NCBI GenBank assembly: GCA_946533615.1
Contig: CAMNBY010000242.1
Coordinates: 1 to 7,546 of the forward strand
Direction of reading: 5' to 3'
From: an uncultured Clostridia bacterium
Lineage (GTDB): Bacteria > Bacillota > Clostridia > Oscillospirales > Ruminococcaceae
Length of the DNA: 7,546 bases
Shown here: in pieces, positions 1-6,268 of the stretch
Position numbering within the stretch: the stretch's first letter is position 1
Layout of the letters: the number at the start of each line of letters is the position of its first letter
Position numbers and translations under genes: made by a program
The notes under the pieces: generated by a model
The model's database searches: none
The model's input: the letters and a program-made list of their open reading frames with translations, nothing else
Told to the model about the DNA's origin: nothing

Positions 1-27
1 TCCTCTCGCTCTATCCGGCTGACCCCC

Positions 28-95
28 ACCGTATCGCGAGGGAGCTCCGGCACATTTCGCTGTTGTAAACGAGCTTGCGAGTGATCTCGCGGATC
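28..95 (-). repeat. Structured intergenic repeat, diverged copy 1
   Basis: Positions 28-55 match the first 28 bases of copy 2 (102-129) with one difference (GAGCTCC against GAGCCCC). The rest is diverged, but the fold type is kept: GCGAG (77-81) and CTCGC (86-90) form a perfect stem with a TGAT loop, and CGCGAG (35-40) can alternatively pair with CTCGCG (86-91) as an outer stem. The GGCGGC hairpin and the GCCCTTAGGGC end seen in copies 2 and 3 are absent. It lies downstream of rimP, in tandem with copy 2. The strand given is the reading direction of the flanking genes. Relatedness of the left part is seen directly; treating the right part as the same element is inference. Confidence 0.6.
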
Positions 96-113
96 AAAAA
101 AACCGTATCGCGA
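96..113 (-). terminator. Possible terminator after rimP: stem end plus T7
   Basis: On the minus strand the closing arm of repeat copy 2 (CTCGCGATACGG) is followed at once by seven T (96-102). A GC-rich folded RNA followed by a U tract is the outline of an intrinsic terminator. Here, however, the stem next to the U tract is only the 5-bp outer stem, with unpaired UACGG between, and the strongest hairpin (GGCGGC/GCCGCC) lies about 40 bases upstream. The call is tentative; no better terminator is visible after rimP. Confidence 0.3.
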
Positions 114-189
114 GGGAGCCCCGGCACATCACACAGTTGTGAGGCGGCTTGCCGCCGATCACGCGAATCGGGCCGCCCGCCCTTAGGGC
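102..189 (-). repeat. Structured intergenic repeat, copy 2, just after rimP
   Basis: This 88-base element aligns almost end to end with 3046-3134, with about nine differences. On the plus strand it holds TCACA-CAGT-TGTGA (129-142), GGCGGC-TT-GCCGCC (143-156) and GCCC-TTA-GGGC (179-189). TCGCG near the left end (109-113) can pair with CGCGA (162-166) to close a multi-branched fold. It starts six bases past the rimP stop codon in the direction of transcription. Leaving the element on that strand, a run of seven T follows (complement of 96-102), so it might act as a transcription end for rimP. It resembles REP/BIME-type intergenic repeats, but I cannot assign it to a named family. Confidence 0.8.
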
Positions 190-195
190 CGCGTA

Positions 196-663
196 TCAAA
201 AAGAATCGTCATTTAGTTTTACTGTGGCACAGTCGGAGAGGCGGAAGGTCAGACGGTCTTCTTCGGCTTCACTCTGGGCTATAGTGAATTCGTTCTTGTC
301 ATAGCTCATCAGAATGCCGACGAACTCCCTGTCTCCGTCAGCGTTAGGGCGAATGGTCTTTACCCTTACCTCGTCGCCGATGCAGACGATGAAGTGCTCG
401 GGTCTTCTGAGCTCTCTGCCAAGTCCCGGGCTCCCGACCTCGAGAACGTAGCTCTGGGCGATCGGATCAGCCTCGTCAAGAATGTCGTTGAAGGGTCTCG
501 TGAATGCCTCGCAGGCGTCCATGTCAACGCCGCCGTCACGGTCGATCAGCACCTTAAGGTACCAGGTGGCGCCCTCCTTTTCAAATCTTACGTCCCAAAG
601 GAACAGCCCCTGCTCGTCGCAGAGCGGCTGCGCCAGAAGTCTTACTCTTTCTGCTGTGTTCAT
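196..663 (-). CDS. rimP: Ribosome maturation factor RimP
   Basis: RimP binds the immature 30S subunit in the cytoplasm and assists its assembly, mainly through early binding of S12. The 155-residue product has the family layout: an N-terminal alpha/beta domain (about 1-83) with the hallmark SYVLEVGSPGLGREL at 71-85, then a small SH3-like C-terminal barrel (about 86-155, with GDEVRVKT and EFVGILMSYDKNEFTI). Length is normal for the family. A longer frame opens at 729, but homology begins at MNTAERVRLL, so the start is set at 663. That ATG overlaps the TGA of the upstream lipoprotein gene (ATGA, 660-663), and a modest AGGTGG site lies four bases before it, so translational coupling is likely. 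rimP usually stands directly before nusA; here it is far downstream of infB. Repeat copy 2 follows six bases past the stop. Confidence 0.93.
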   Translation of the reverse strand: MNTAERVRLLAQPLCDEQGLFLWDVRFEKEGATWYLKVLIDRDGGVDMDACEAFTRPFNDILDEADPIAQSYVLEVGSPGLGRELRRPEHFIVCIGDEVRVKTIRPNADGDREFVGILMSYDKNEFTIAQSEAEEDRLTFRLSDCATVKLNDDSF

Positions 664-1724
664 TTTTCCACCTGCTTTGTCTCTATCATGAACGGGTAGT
701 ATATCCCGCCGTCTGTTATGTAAAACCACGTTATCATCGCGGAGGAGCCCTGCTTGTCGGGCTTCATTCTGACAAAGCCCTCGAGCTCATCGCTATCGCT
801 GTAGGTGCCCGAGGAAACGACCTTGCCGCCTGCCTTCCAGACCCACTTCCCGCCCGAGAAGCTTATCTCGGTCTCGCCGTCGGTGCCGACAGCCGCCTTG
901 ACCTTTGCAAGGCTTTCCTTGACCTGATCCTCGGAGTAGAACGCCCCGTCCTTGTAGAGCGGGTCTTCGGTGTAGATCGCCGAGGGCGTGAAGCTCAGGG
1001 TGAAATCCTTGCCGCGCTCGTAGCTGCCCTTCAGCTCGACACCGTAAAGGTCGGTGCAGAGCAGGGTGCCCTTCCTGTAAAGCTGCATATCGTAGCGCCC
1101 CGAGGTTATCGCGTAGGGGCGCTCGGTCAGCGGAAGCCTGCGCATTATCGGCAGCTCGCCGTAAATGTCGTCCTTCTGGACACACGCCGCGGGCGGCGAG
1201 ATAAAGTCGGGGTAGCTGCCTGTGGCGTTCATCCCCTGCATGGCCTTGCCGTCGTCGTCATCTGCCGTCGCAAGAACAGCAGTGCTGCCGCGGCGAAGTG
1301 ACTTGTATTCAAATTCCACTCCGCCGTCAGCGCCGACAGTGTATGTCCCCGTGTAAACGCTCTCGGGGTCGTTGCCGTCAGCAAGGCTCTCCCAGAGCTC
1401 GAAGCTGCCGTCATCGCCGAGGCGCAGCGTCTTTACAAAATAAGGCGAGGTCTCGGTGTAGAACTCGTTGGCGTTGGCCCTCAATACCTCGATGCCCTCG
1501 TCAACGTCGGCGGCATCCATAAAATAATCGTCGTTCAGCCTGTGATATTCGGTGAGAGTCACTTCCTGCGAGCTTCCGCTTGATCCTGACGAGCCGTCGG
1601 GATCGTACTCCGTCATTTCGGAGGTGTTCTCCTTCCAGCCGCCCGCATCGCCGCCAAAGGCCTGGTTTTTGCAGCCCGTAAGCCCGACGCAAAGACACAG
1701 GATAAGTATCAGTTTTCGGCGCAT
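660..1724 (-). CDS. Putative lipoprotein, paralogue of its upstream neighbour
   Basis: I do not recognise the family. The 354-residue product starts MRRK, followed by a hydrophobic stretch and the lipobox LTGC with Cys18, so it is probably exported and lipid-anchored to the outer face of the membrane. A Gly/Ser-rich spacer follows (about 40-53), then a region rich in predicted beta strands. Residues 218-248 (KGTLLCTDLYGVELKGSY...FTLSFTPS) and 285-344 (EISFSGGKWVWK...SSGTYSDS...FYITDGGIYYP) match residues 261-291 and 324-386 of the upstream protein, so the two are diverged tandem duplicates. The start is supported by AAAGGGGG nine bases upstream. The gap to the upstream gene is 28 bases with no terminator, and its stop overlaps the rimP start, so it is probably co-transcribed with both. 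No catalytic motif is seen; a binding or envelope role is possible but unsupported. Confidence 0.82.
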   Translation of the reverse strand: MRRKLILILCLCVGLTGCKNQAFGGDAGGWKENTSEMTEYDPDGSSGSSGSSQEVTLTEYHRLNDDYFMDAADVDEGIEVLRANANEFYTETSPYFVKTLRLGDDGSFELWESLADGNDPESVYTGTYTVGADGGVEFEYKSLRRGSTAVLATADDDDGKAMQGMNATGSYPDFISPPAACVQKDDIYGELPIMRRLPLTERPYAITSGRYDMQLYRKGTLLCTDLYGVELKGSYERGKDFTLSFTPSAIYTEDPLYKDGAFYSEDQVKESLAKVKAAVGTDGETEISFSGGKWVWKAGGKVVSSGTYSDSDELEGFVRMKPDKQGSSAMITWFYITDGGIYYPFMIETKQVEK

Positions 1725-1752
1725 CGCCGCAGGCCCCCTTTCCGTTGCTTTT

Positions 1753-2931
1753 TTATTCAGCCTTTACCGCATAAGGATAGTAAATGCTGCCCGCCTCGAT
1801 GTAAAGATACTCCACTATGCCGAGGCGCTTGTTGTATGACGTGCCGAGAGGATTTATCAGTATAAATCCCGGGCGGTCAGAGCTTTCGGAGTACTCCCCA
1901 GAGGAGATCTCGGCGCCGTCAGCGGTCGTCCACTTCCAGTAGCCTTCGTTGAATGTGATCTTCGTCGGGCCTACCGTGCCGAGCACAGCCTCGTATCTGG
2001 CAAGCACGTCTGCCGCCTGTGTGTCGGTCTCCTCGTAAGCGCGAGCCGCGATGGTCTGCGACGGATCGTAGGTCACGGTGAAGCTCTCGCCCGGAGTGTA
2101 GCCGCCGTCAAGCGTCCAGCCGACACTGTCGCCGCAGAGAAAATCTCCGCGAACAGAGAGCCGCTCTGAGCCCGCAGCAGCGTATTTGTCATCGGGAAGC
2201 TGCCACAAGGCCATGCGTCCCGGATCGCCCGTGACAACAGGCACGATCTGCAGCGGATCGGGTTCTTCGTCCTTGCCGTCAGCATGAGCTATACCCGTGG
2301 GCGGGTCATCATTGAAATGTGTGTAGAAGCGCATCGAGCCCGCATGAGCAATGTAGGAACCGTTTGCGCTCAGGTCGGACAGCCGCTTGCCGAAGCCTGC
2401 TTCGTCGCTGCCGCCTGCGGCGAATTCTGACGAGTCGGGCTCGGCAAGCACAGCCTGCTCGTCCTCTGCGCCTGCTCCGCGCGAGATATACACAAGCTTG
2501 GTGAGCTTGTCATAGCTGAAGCTGAGGCCGCTGTCATCAGCCGAGCACGAGCCCTCGAACCTGTACACCGTCGAGTAGCCGTCGAAGGCCGTGAAAGCCC
2601 CGTTTGAAAACTCTATCGTCCTGCACTTGCTGCGGCTCATCACGCGGCGTGAACCGTCAAGCTCGTCAAAGCCCGAATAAGCCGCCTTCGCCTCGGAGAG
2701 GAACTCGTCTGCCGTGGAGTTTGCACGCTTCACGCTGTCCTCCAGCGCAAGGTCAAAGACAAAGTACGTCCCCTCGGGCACTGCCTGTGCGGTTGGTTCG
2801 CTTACATATCCCGCCTCGCCGCTGCCTGTACCGCCGTCGGTGCTGCTGTCCTTGCTCCCGCAGGAAGCAAGAGACGCGCCGACCGCCGCCGCCATCAGCA
2901 GAGCCGCAAAGCGCTTGTTTCTTCCAAGCAT
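1753..2931 (-). CDS. Putative lipoprotein, first of a paralogous pair
   Basis: Family not recognised. The 392-residue product begins MLGRNKR, has a hydrophobic helix (about 8-22) and the lipobox LASC with Cys24, then a Ser/Gly/Thr-rich spacer (25-45): a typical signal peptidase II substrate. The mature part appears mostly beta and soluble, with no further membrane segment. Its C-terminal section, KITFNEGYWKW...ISSGEYSES...YLYIEAGSIYYPYA (324-387), and RGDFLCGDSVGWTLDGGYTP (261-280) recur in the next gene. The N-terminal parts also look related (SVYRF/GTY-type strand near 120 and SFSYDKL against EFEYKSL), more weakly. A good site, AAAGGGGG, lies seven bases before the ATG and touches the end of a heptamer array, supporting this start. 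The 196-base gap from infB with repeats suggests it may have its own promoter, but I could not identify one. Confidence 0.82.
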   Translation of the reverse strand: MLGRNKRFAALLMAAAVGASLASCGSKDSSTDGGTGSGEAGYVSEPTAQAVPEGTYFVFDLALEDSVKRANSTADEFLSEAKAAYSGFDELDGSRRVMSRSKCRTIEFSNGAFTAFDGYSTVYRFEGSCSADDSGLSFSYDKLTKLVYISRGAGAEDEQAVLAEPDSSEFAAGGSDEAGFGKRLSDLSANGSYIAHAGSMRFYTHFNDDPPTGIAHADGKDEEPDPLQIVPVVTGDPGRMALWQLPDDKYAAAGSERLSVRGDFLCGDSVGWTLDGGYTPGESFTVTYDPSQTIAARAYEETDTQAADVLARYEAVLGTVGPTKITFNEGYWKWTTADGAEISSGEYSESSDRPGFILINPLGTSYNKRLGIVEYLYIEAGSIYYPYAVKAE

Positions 2932-2945
2932 CGAAATTCCCCCTT

Positions 2946-3001
2946 TTAGATGTCAGCTGTTAGATGCTATATGCTATATGAGAGAGGCAAGAGGCAAGAG
3001 G
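2946..3001 (-). repeat. Array of eight in-phase heptanucleotides
   Basis: Exactly 56 bases divide into eight 7-mers on the plus strand: TTAGATG, TCAGCTG, TTAGATG, CTATATG, CTATATG, AGAGAGG, CAAGAGG, CAAGAGG. All have A at position 3 and G at position 7; the first five end in TG and the last three in GG. Within the array there are two identical adjacent pairs (2967-2980 and 2988-3001). On the transcribed strand the array lies in the 5' leader of the first lipoprotein gene, ending one base into its ribosome site. It resembles the short tandem heptamer repeats known from bacterial intergenic regions. Any function is unknown. Confidence 0.8.
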
Positions 3002-3045
3002 TGCCTTGTTCGGGCTTTTCCTTTTACTGAACCTCTCTGCGTGCC

Positions 3046-3134
3046 ACCGTATCGCGAGGGAGCCCCAGCTCATCACACAGTTGTGAGGCGGCTTCGCCGC
3101 CGCTCTCGCGTACTGGGCCGCCCGCCCTTAGGGC
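3046..3134 (-). repeat. Structured intergenic repeat, copy 3, overlapping the infB end
   Basis: This 89-base element is nearly the same as 102-189. On the plus strand it can form GAGC-CCCA-GCTC (3060-3071), TCACA-CAGT-TGTGA (3072-3085), GGCGGC-TTC-GCCGCC (3087-3101) and GCCC-TTA-GGGC (3124-3134). CGCGAG (3053-3058) pairs with CTCGCG (3105-3110), extended by GTA/TAC around one bulged base, so three hairpins sit inside a closing stem like a cloverleaf. The TTA in the last palindrome is the complement of the infB stop codon. No U tract follows on the minus strand, so a simple intrinsic terminator is unlikely here. Confidence 0.85.
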
Positions 3135-5641
3135 TCGCGGTATTCTTCCATCTGGTAGGCTTCAAAGATGTCGCCTTCCTTGATGTCGGTGAACTTTTCA
3201 AGCGTGATGCCGCATTCGTAACCCTCGGCTACTTCCTTGACATCGTCCTTGAAGCGCTTGAGAGAGCTCATCTTGTCGTCGGCTACAATGATACCGTCAC
3301 GCACTACGCGGATAAGATCGTTCCTGCCGATCTTGCCCGAAAGCACGTAAGAGCCTGCAACATTGCCCACGTTGGAGATCTTGTATACCTGACGTACCTC
3401 GACACGGGCAGTGTCGATCTCGCGGTACTTGGGAGCCAGCATACCCTTCATCGCCGTCGTGATCTCTTCGATAGCATCGTAGATTATCCTGTAAAGACGA
3501 ATGTCTACGCCGTCGCGCTCCGCGTTCTCCTTCGCTACGGGGTCGGGACGAACGTTGAAGCCTACGATTATAGCGTTCGATGCGTTGGCAAGCATTACGT
3601 CGCTCTCGTTTACGGCACCTACTGCGCCGTGGATAACGCGCACCCTTACCTCATCGTTCGAGATCTTCTCGAGGCTCTGCTTTACGGCCTCGACCGAGCC
3701 CTGAACGTCGGCCTTTACAATGATAGGCAGCTCCTTGACCTCGCCCTCGCTGATCTGGCTGAACAGGTTGTCAAGCGTTACCTTGTTGTACTTCTTGAAT
3801 TCTTCTTCCTTCGCCTGGTGCTTTCTCTGCTCAACAAGCTCACGCGCAAGCTTCTCGTCTGCAACAGCGTTGAAGGTGTCGCCGCTCATCGGGACCTCTG
3901 CAAGTCCGGTCACCTCTACAGGAGTCGAAGGACCTGCCTTGTCGATCTTGTGACCCTTGTCGTTAGTCATCGTCCTTACACGGCCGACAGCTGTGCCTGC
4001 GATGATGACATCGCCTGTGTGAAGGGTTCCGCCCTCTACCAGCAGAGTCGCGGTCGGGCCCTTGCCCTTGTCCAGCTTGGCCTCGATAACAGTACCCTTG
4101 GCAGCCTTGTTGGGGTTGGCCTTGAGCTCCTTTACCTCGGCTACAAGAAGAATGCTCTCCAGCAGCTCGTCAATGCCCTGACCTGTCTTTGCCGAAACAG
4201 GAACAGCGATAACGTCGCCGCCCCATTCCTCAACTACGAGGCTGTGCTCGGTGAGCTCCTGCTTTACGCGCTCTGCATCGGCGCCTTCCTTGTCCATCTT
4301 GTTGATCGCAACGATAATGGAAACGCCTGCGGCCTTTGCGTGGTTTATGGATTCAACGGTCTGCGGCATGATGCCGTCGTCCGCGGCAACAACAAGGATA
4401 GCGATATCCGTAACGTTCGCGCCGCGGGCTCTCATGGCTGTGAACGCCTCGTGTCCGGGGGTGTCAAGGAAGGTGATCTTCTTGTTGTGGTAGTATACCT
4501 GATATGCGCCGATGTGCTGGGTGATGCCGCCGGCCTCGCCCTCGGCAACGTTGGCGTTCCTGATGCGGTCAAGTATCGAGGTCTTGCCGTGGTCAACGTG
4601 ACCCATAACAACAACTACGGGGCAGCGCTCCTCAAGGTTCTCCTCGGAATCCTCCTCGTCAACGATCAGCCTCTCTTCGATGGTGACGATGACTTCCTTC
4701 TCTACCTTTGCGCCCAGCTCTTCCGCTACAAGGGCTGCGGTGTCAAAGTCGATGGTCTCGTTTATAGATGCCATTACGCCAAGACCCATCAGCTTCTTGA
4801 TGACCTCGGTGGCGGTGACCTTCAGGCGGGACGCCAGCTCGGAAACAACGATCTCATCGGGGATAAGCACCTTGAGCTGCTGCTTTCTGGCCTTCTCGAG
4901 CTCAAGACGGCGCAGTCTCTCCTTCTCGGTCTCGGCCTCGCGGCGGCGGGCTCCCTGATTCTGCTGCTTCTTGTACTGCTGCGACTTCTGGGTAAGCTTC
5001 TGCTTCTTCTGGAAGTTGTCCTTGCTCTTGTTCTGCTTGGTGTTTGCAAGGTTGTCGTACTTCTCGTTGTATTTATCCAGCTCTACATAACTGCCCCTTG
5101 TGTCTACGTGCTTGCCCTGAGTCTCCTGAGAGGAAACAGTGTAGCTCTCGTCGGAGTCCTTCTTCGAGCCGCCGATAACGGTCTTTACGCCGTGCTCCTG
5201 CTTCTTGGCAAGCTTCTTGGGCTCCTTCTTCTTTTCGGGCTTCTTTTCCTCTGCCTTCTTCTCCTCCTGCTTCTTTTCGGCAGCGGGAGCGGCCTTTTCG
5301 GGCTCGGGCTTTGCCTCGGGAGCAGCCTCGGCAGCAGGCGCTGTCTCGGCAGGCTTCTCGGGCTCGGGCTTCTTCTCCTCGGCCTTCGGCTTTGCGACCT
5401 TCTTGGCGGGCTTCTTCTCGGGAACGCCCTCGGGTCTTACGGTGTTTGCAAAATATGCGTCAAAATTCTCGACCTGGTTCTGCTGTGTAAAGAAATCGAA
5501 CACAAAGCTGACCTCCTCGGGCGTCAGCGCCGAAACGGTCTTCTTGGGCTCCCCTCCGAGGGCGGCAAGGCACTCCACGAGCTTGCTGCTTGCAAGTCCG
5601 AGATCCTTTGCCAGTTCGTTGAGCTTGTATTTCTTATTCAT
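3128..5641 (-). CDS. infB: Translation initiation factor IF-2
   Basis: IF2 is the GTPase that brings initiator fMet-tRNA to the 30S subunit and promotes 50S joining. The 837-residue product is full length. It has an N-terminal IF2_N-type domain (1-55, MNKKYKLNELAKDLG...), a Lys/Glu/Ala/Pro-rich linker (about 71-255), and a second IF2_N-like domain (about 256-313). The GTPase follows with G1 GHVDHGKT (347-354), G2 GGIT (371-374), G3 DTPGH (393-397), G4 NKMD (447-450) and G5 SAK (483-485). Domain II lies near 511-600, domain III near 637-730, and the C-terminal fMet-tRNA-binding barrel near 740-837. All GTPase residues are intact. AAGGAGG (5652-5658) ten bases before the ATG fixes the start, 24 bases after ylxQ. 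The last codons, CCC and the TAA stop, lie inside a repeated intergenic element. No ylxP/rbfA follows, unlike in Bacillus. Confidence 0.98.
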   Translation of the reverse strand: MNKKYKLNELAKDLGLASSKLVECLAALGGEPKKTVSALTPEEVSFVFDFFTQQNQVENFDAYFANTVRPEGVPEKKPAKKVAKPKAEEKKPEPEKPAETAPAAEAAPEAKPEPEKAAPAAEKKQEEKKAEEKKPEKKKEPKKLAKKQEHGVKTVIGGSKKDSDESYTVSSQETQGKHVDTRGSYVELDKYNEKYDNLANTKQNKSKDNFQKKQKLTQKSQQYKKQQNQGARRREAETEKERLRRLELEKARKQQLKVLIPDEIVVSELASRLKVTATEVIKKLMGLGVMASINETIDFDTAALVAEELGAKVEKEVIVTIEERLIVDEEDSEENLEERCPVVVVMGHVDHGKTSILDRIRNANVAEGEAGGITQHIGAYQVYYHNKKITFLDTPGHEAFTAMRARGANVTDIAILVVAADDGIMPQTVESINHAKAAGVSIIVAINKMDKEGADAERVKQELTEHSLVVEEWGGDVIAVPVSAKTGQGIDELLESILLVAEVKELKANPNKAAKGTVIEAKLDKGKGPTATLLVEGGTLHTGDVIIAGTAVGRVRTMTNDKGHKIDKAGPSTPVEVTGLAEVPMSGDTFNAVADEKLARELVEQRKHQAKEEEFKKYNKVTLDNLFSQISEGEVKELPIIVKADVQGSVEAVKQSLEKISNDEVRVRVIHGAVGAVNESDVMLANASNAIIVGFNVRPDPVAKENAERDGVDIRLYRIIYDAIEEITTAMKGMLAPKYREIDTARVEVRQVYKISNVGNVAGSYVLSGKIGRNDLIRVVRDGIIVADDKMSSLKRFKDDVKEVAEGYECGITLEKFTDIKEGDIFEAYQMEEYREP

Positions 5642-5665
5642 AGGCAGTGATCCTCCTTATAATTA

Positions 5666-5989
5666 TCAATACTCTATATCGCTCACATCAATAAGTGTGA
5701 GCCCCTTTGCGCACGAGGCCGCGAAGCCTGCGTCGTTGACGGCGATAATGCCCGTTCTGCGTCCAAGGCTCTGCTGGATCTCGTCCATGCCGATACCCAG
5801 CGACCAGAGCTTAACGCCGTATCTTGCGCTGTAATATCTCATTTCCTTGAGGCTCTTCTCGGAAAGATCCGTCGAGACGAACAGCCCCTTTGCGCTGCCG
5901 CTGCGGCAGGCGTCCTTGGCCATGTCCATTCCCAGCGAGAGCCGCCCCGCCTTTGCGCACATCGTGATAAGTCCCAGCTTATTGTTCAT
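5666..5989 (-). CDS. ylxQ: YlxQ-type ribosomal protein of the L7Ae/L30e family
   Basis: This small RNA-binding protein belongs to the L7Ae/L30e/S12e/Gadd45 family, whose bacterial members bind kink-turn-like RNA. The exact role of YlxQ is not settled. The 107-residue product has the family pattern: N-terminal NNKLGLITMCAKAGRLSLGMD (first helix and RNA-binding turn), KGLFVSTDLSEKS as the next strand and turn, and a C-terminal GIIAVNDAGFAASCAKGL helix region. Length is usual. The ATG at 5989 lies inside the 3' end of ylxR (11-base overlap in a different frame), with GGAGG about 12 bases upstream inside that gene, so translation is probably coupled. It sits in its conserved position between ylxR and infB, which strongly supports the call. 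Confidence 0.9.
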   Translation of the reverse strand: MNNKLGLITMCAKAGRLSLGMDMAKDACRSGSAKGLFVSTDLSEKSLKEMRYYSARYGVKLWSLGIGMDEIQQSLGRRTGIIAVNDAGFAASCAKGLTLIDVSDIEY

Positions 5990-6248
5990 CTGTCAGCTCA
6001 GCCTCCATCCCGTCGTACACGGCGTCCTCTATGCGGCACTCGAAGCTCTTCTCGAGCCTGTGAGAGAGGCGTGCCTTTTTAAGACACTCCACGTCTCTGC
6101 ACACATAGGCGCCTCTGCCTGCCTTGCGTCCCGTCAGGTCAAGAGAGATGTCGCCCTCCTTGGACTTGACTACGCGGATAAGCTCCTTCTTGGGCTTCTG
6201 CTCTCCGCAGCCAAGGCACATTCTCATCGGTATCTTTCTGGTCTTCAT
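5979..6248 (-). CDS. rnpM: YlxR/RnpM family RNA-binding protein
   Basis: This is a DUF448 protein. The Bacillus member YlxR has been described as RnpM, a modulator that binds RNase P RNA; the same role here is inferred from family. The 89-residue product shows the hallmark MRMCLGCGEQKPKKELIRVV (8-27) and the GRGAYVC motif (44-50). It carries Cys11, Cys14, Cys50 and Cys55, which could form a metal-site-like cluster, and it is strongly basic. AAGGAG lies six bases before the ATG. It starts 20 bases after the nusA stop and overlaps ylxQ by 11 bases, the standard position in this operon. Usual consensus at the first motif is CxGCR; here it is CLGCG, with Arg replaced by Gly, a minor change. Confidence 0.93.
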   Translation of the reverse strand: MKTRKIPMRMCLGCGEQKPKKELIRVVKSKEGDISLDLTGRKAGRGAYVCRDVECLKKARLSHRLEKSFECRIEDAVYDGMEAELTDEQ

Positions 6249-6268
6249 TTGCCTCTCCTTATGTCAAA

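Noticed and set aside
1..27. Left-edge sequence (minus strand GGGGGTCAGCCGGATAGAGC) as the start of a tRNA.
   Set aside because: It resembles a tRNA D-arm only loosely, and the rest is outside the window or does not fit; no support.
196..729. Longer RimP start giving 177 residues.
   Set aside because: The extra 22 residues lie inside the lipoprotein gene, and RimP homology begins at MNTAERV. The ATGA overlap at 660-663 gives a better start.
2946..3001. Heptamer array as a CRISPR array.
   Set aside because: The units are 7 bases with no spacers and no cas genes nearby.
3046..3134. The cloverleaf-like repeat as a tRNA gene.
   Set aside because: It lacks the T-loop GTTCRA sequence, a 7-bp acceptor stem and a normal anticodon arm, and near-identical copies lie next to stop codons.
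2714..5650. A 978-codon open frame on the plus strand, longer than infB itself.
   Set aside because: Its codons are exactly aligned opposite infB codons. It stays open because infB here avoids TTA, CTA and TCA, the complements of stop codons. Its product is a Leu/Gly/Val-rich low-complexity chain, it runs through the repeat and into the first lipoprotein gene, and it has no family resemblance.
5205..5834. A 209-codon plus-strand frame rich in Phe, Ser, Ala and Gly.
   Set aside because: It is the antisense reading of the IF2 Lys/Glu/Ala linker and crosses the infB and ylxQ boundary; the composition is explained by that linker.
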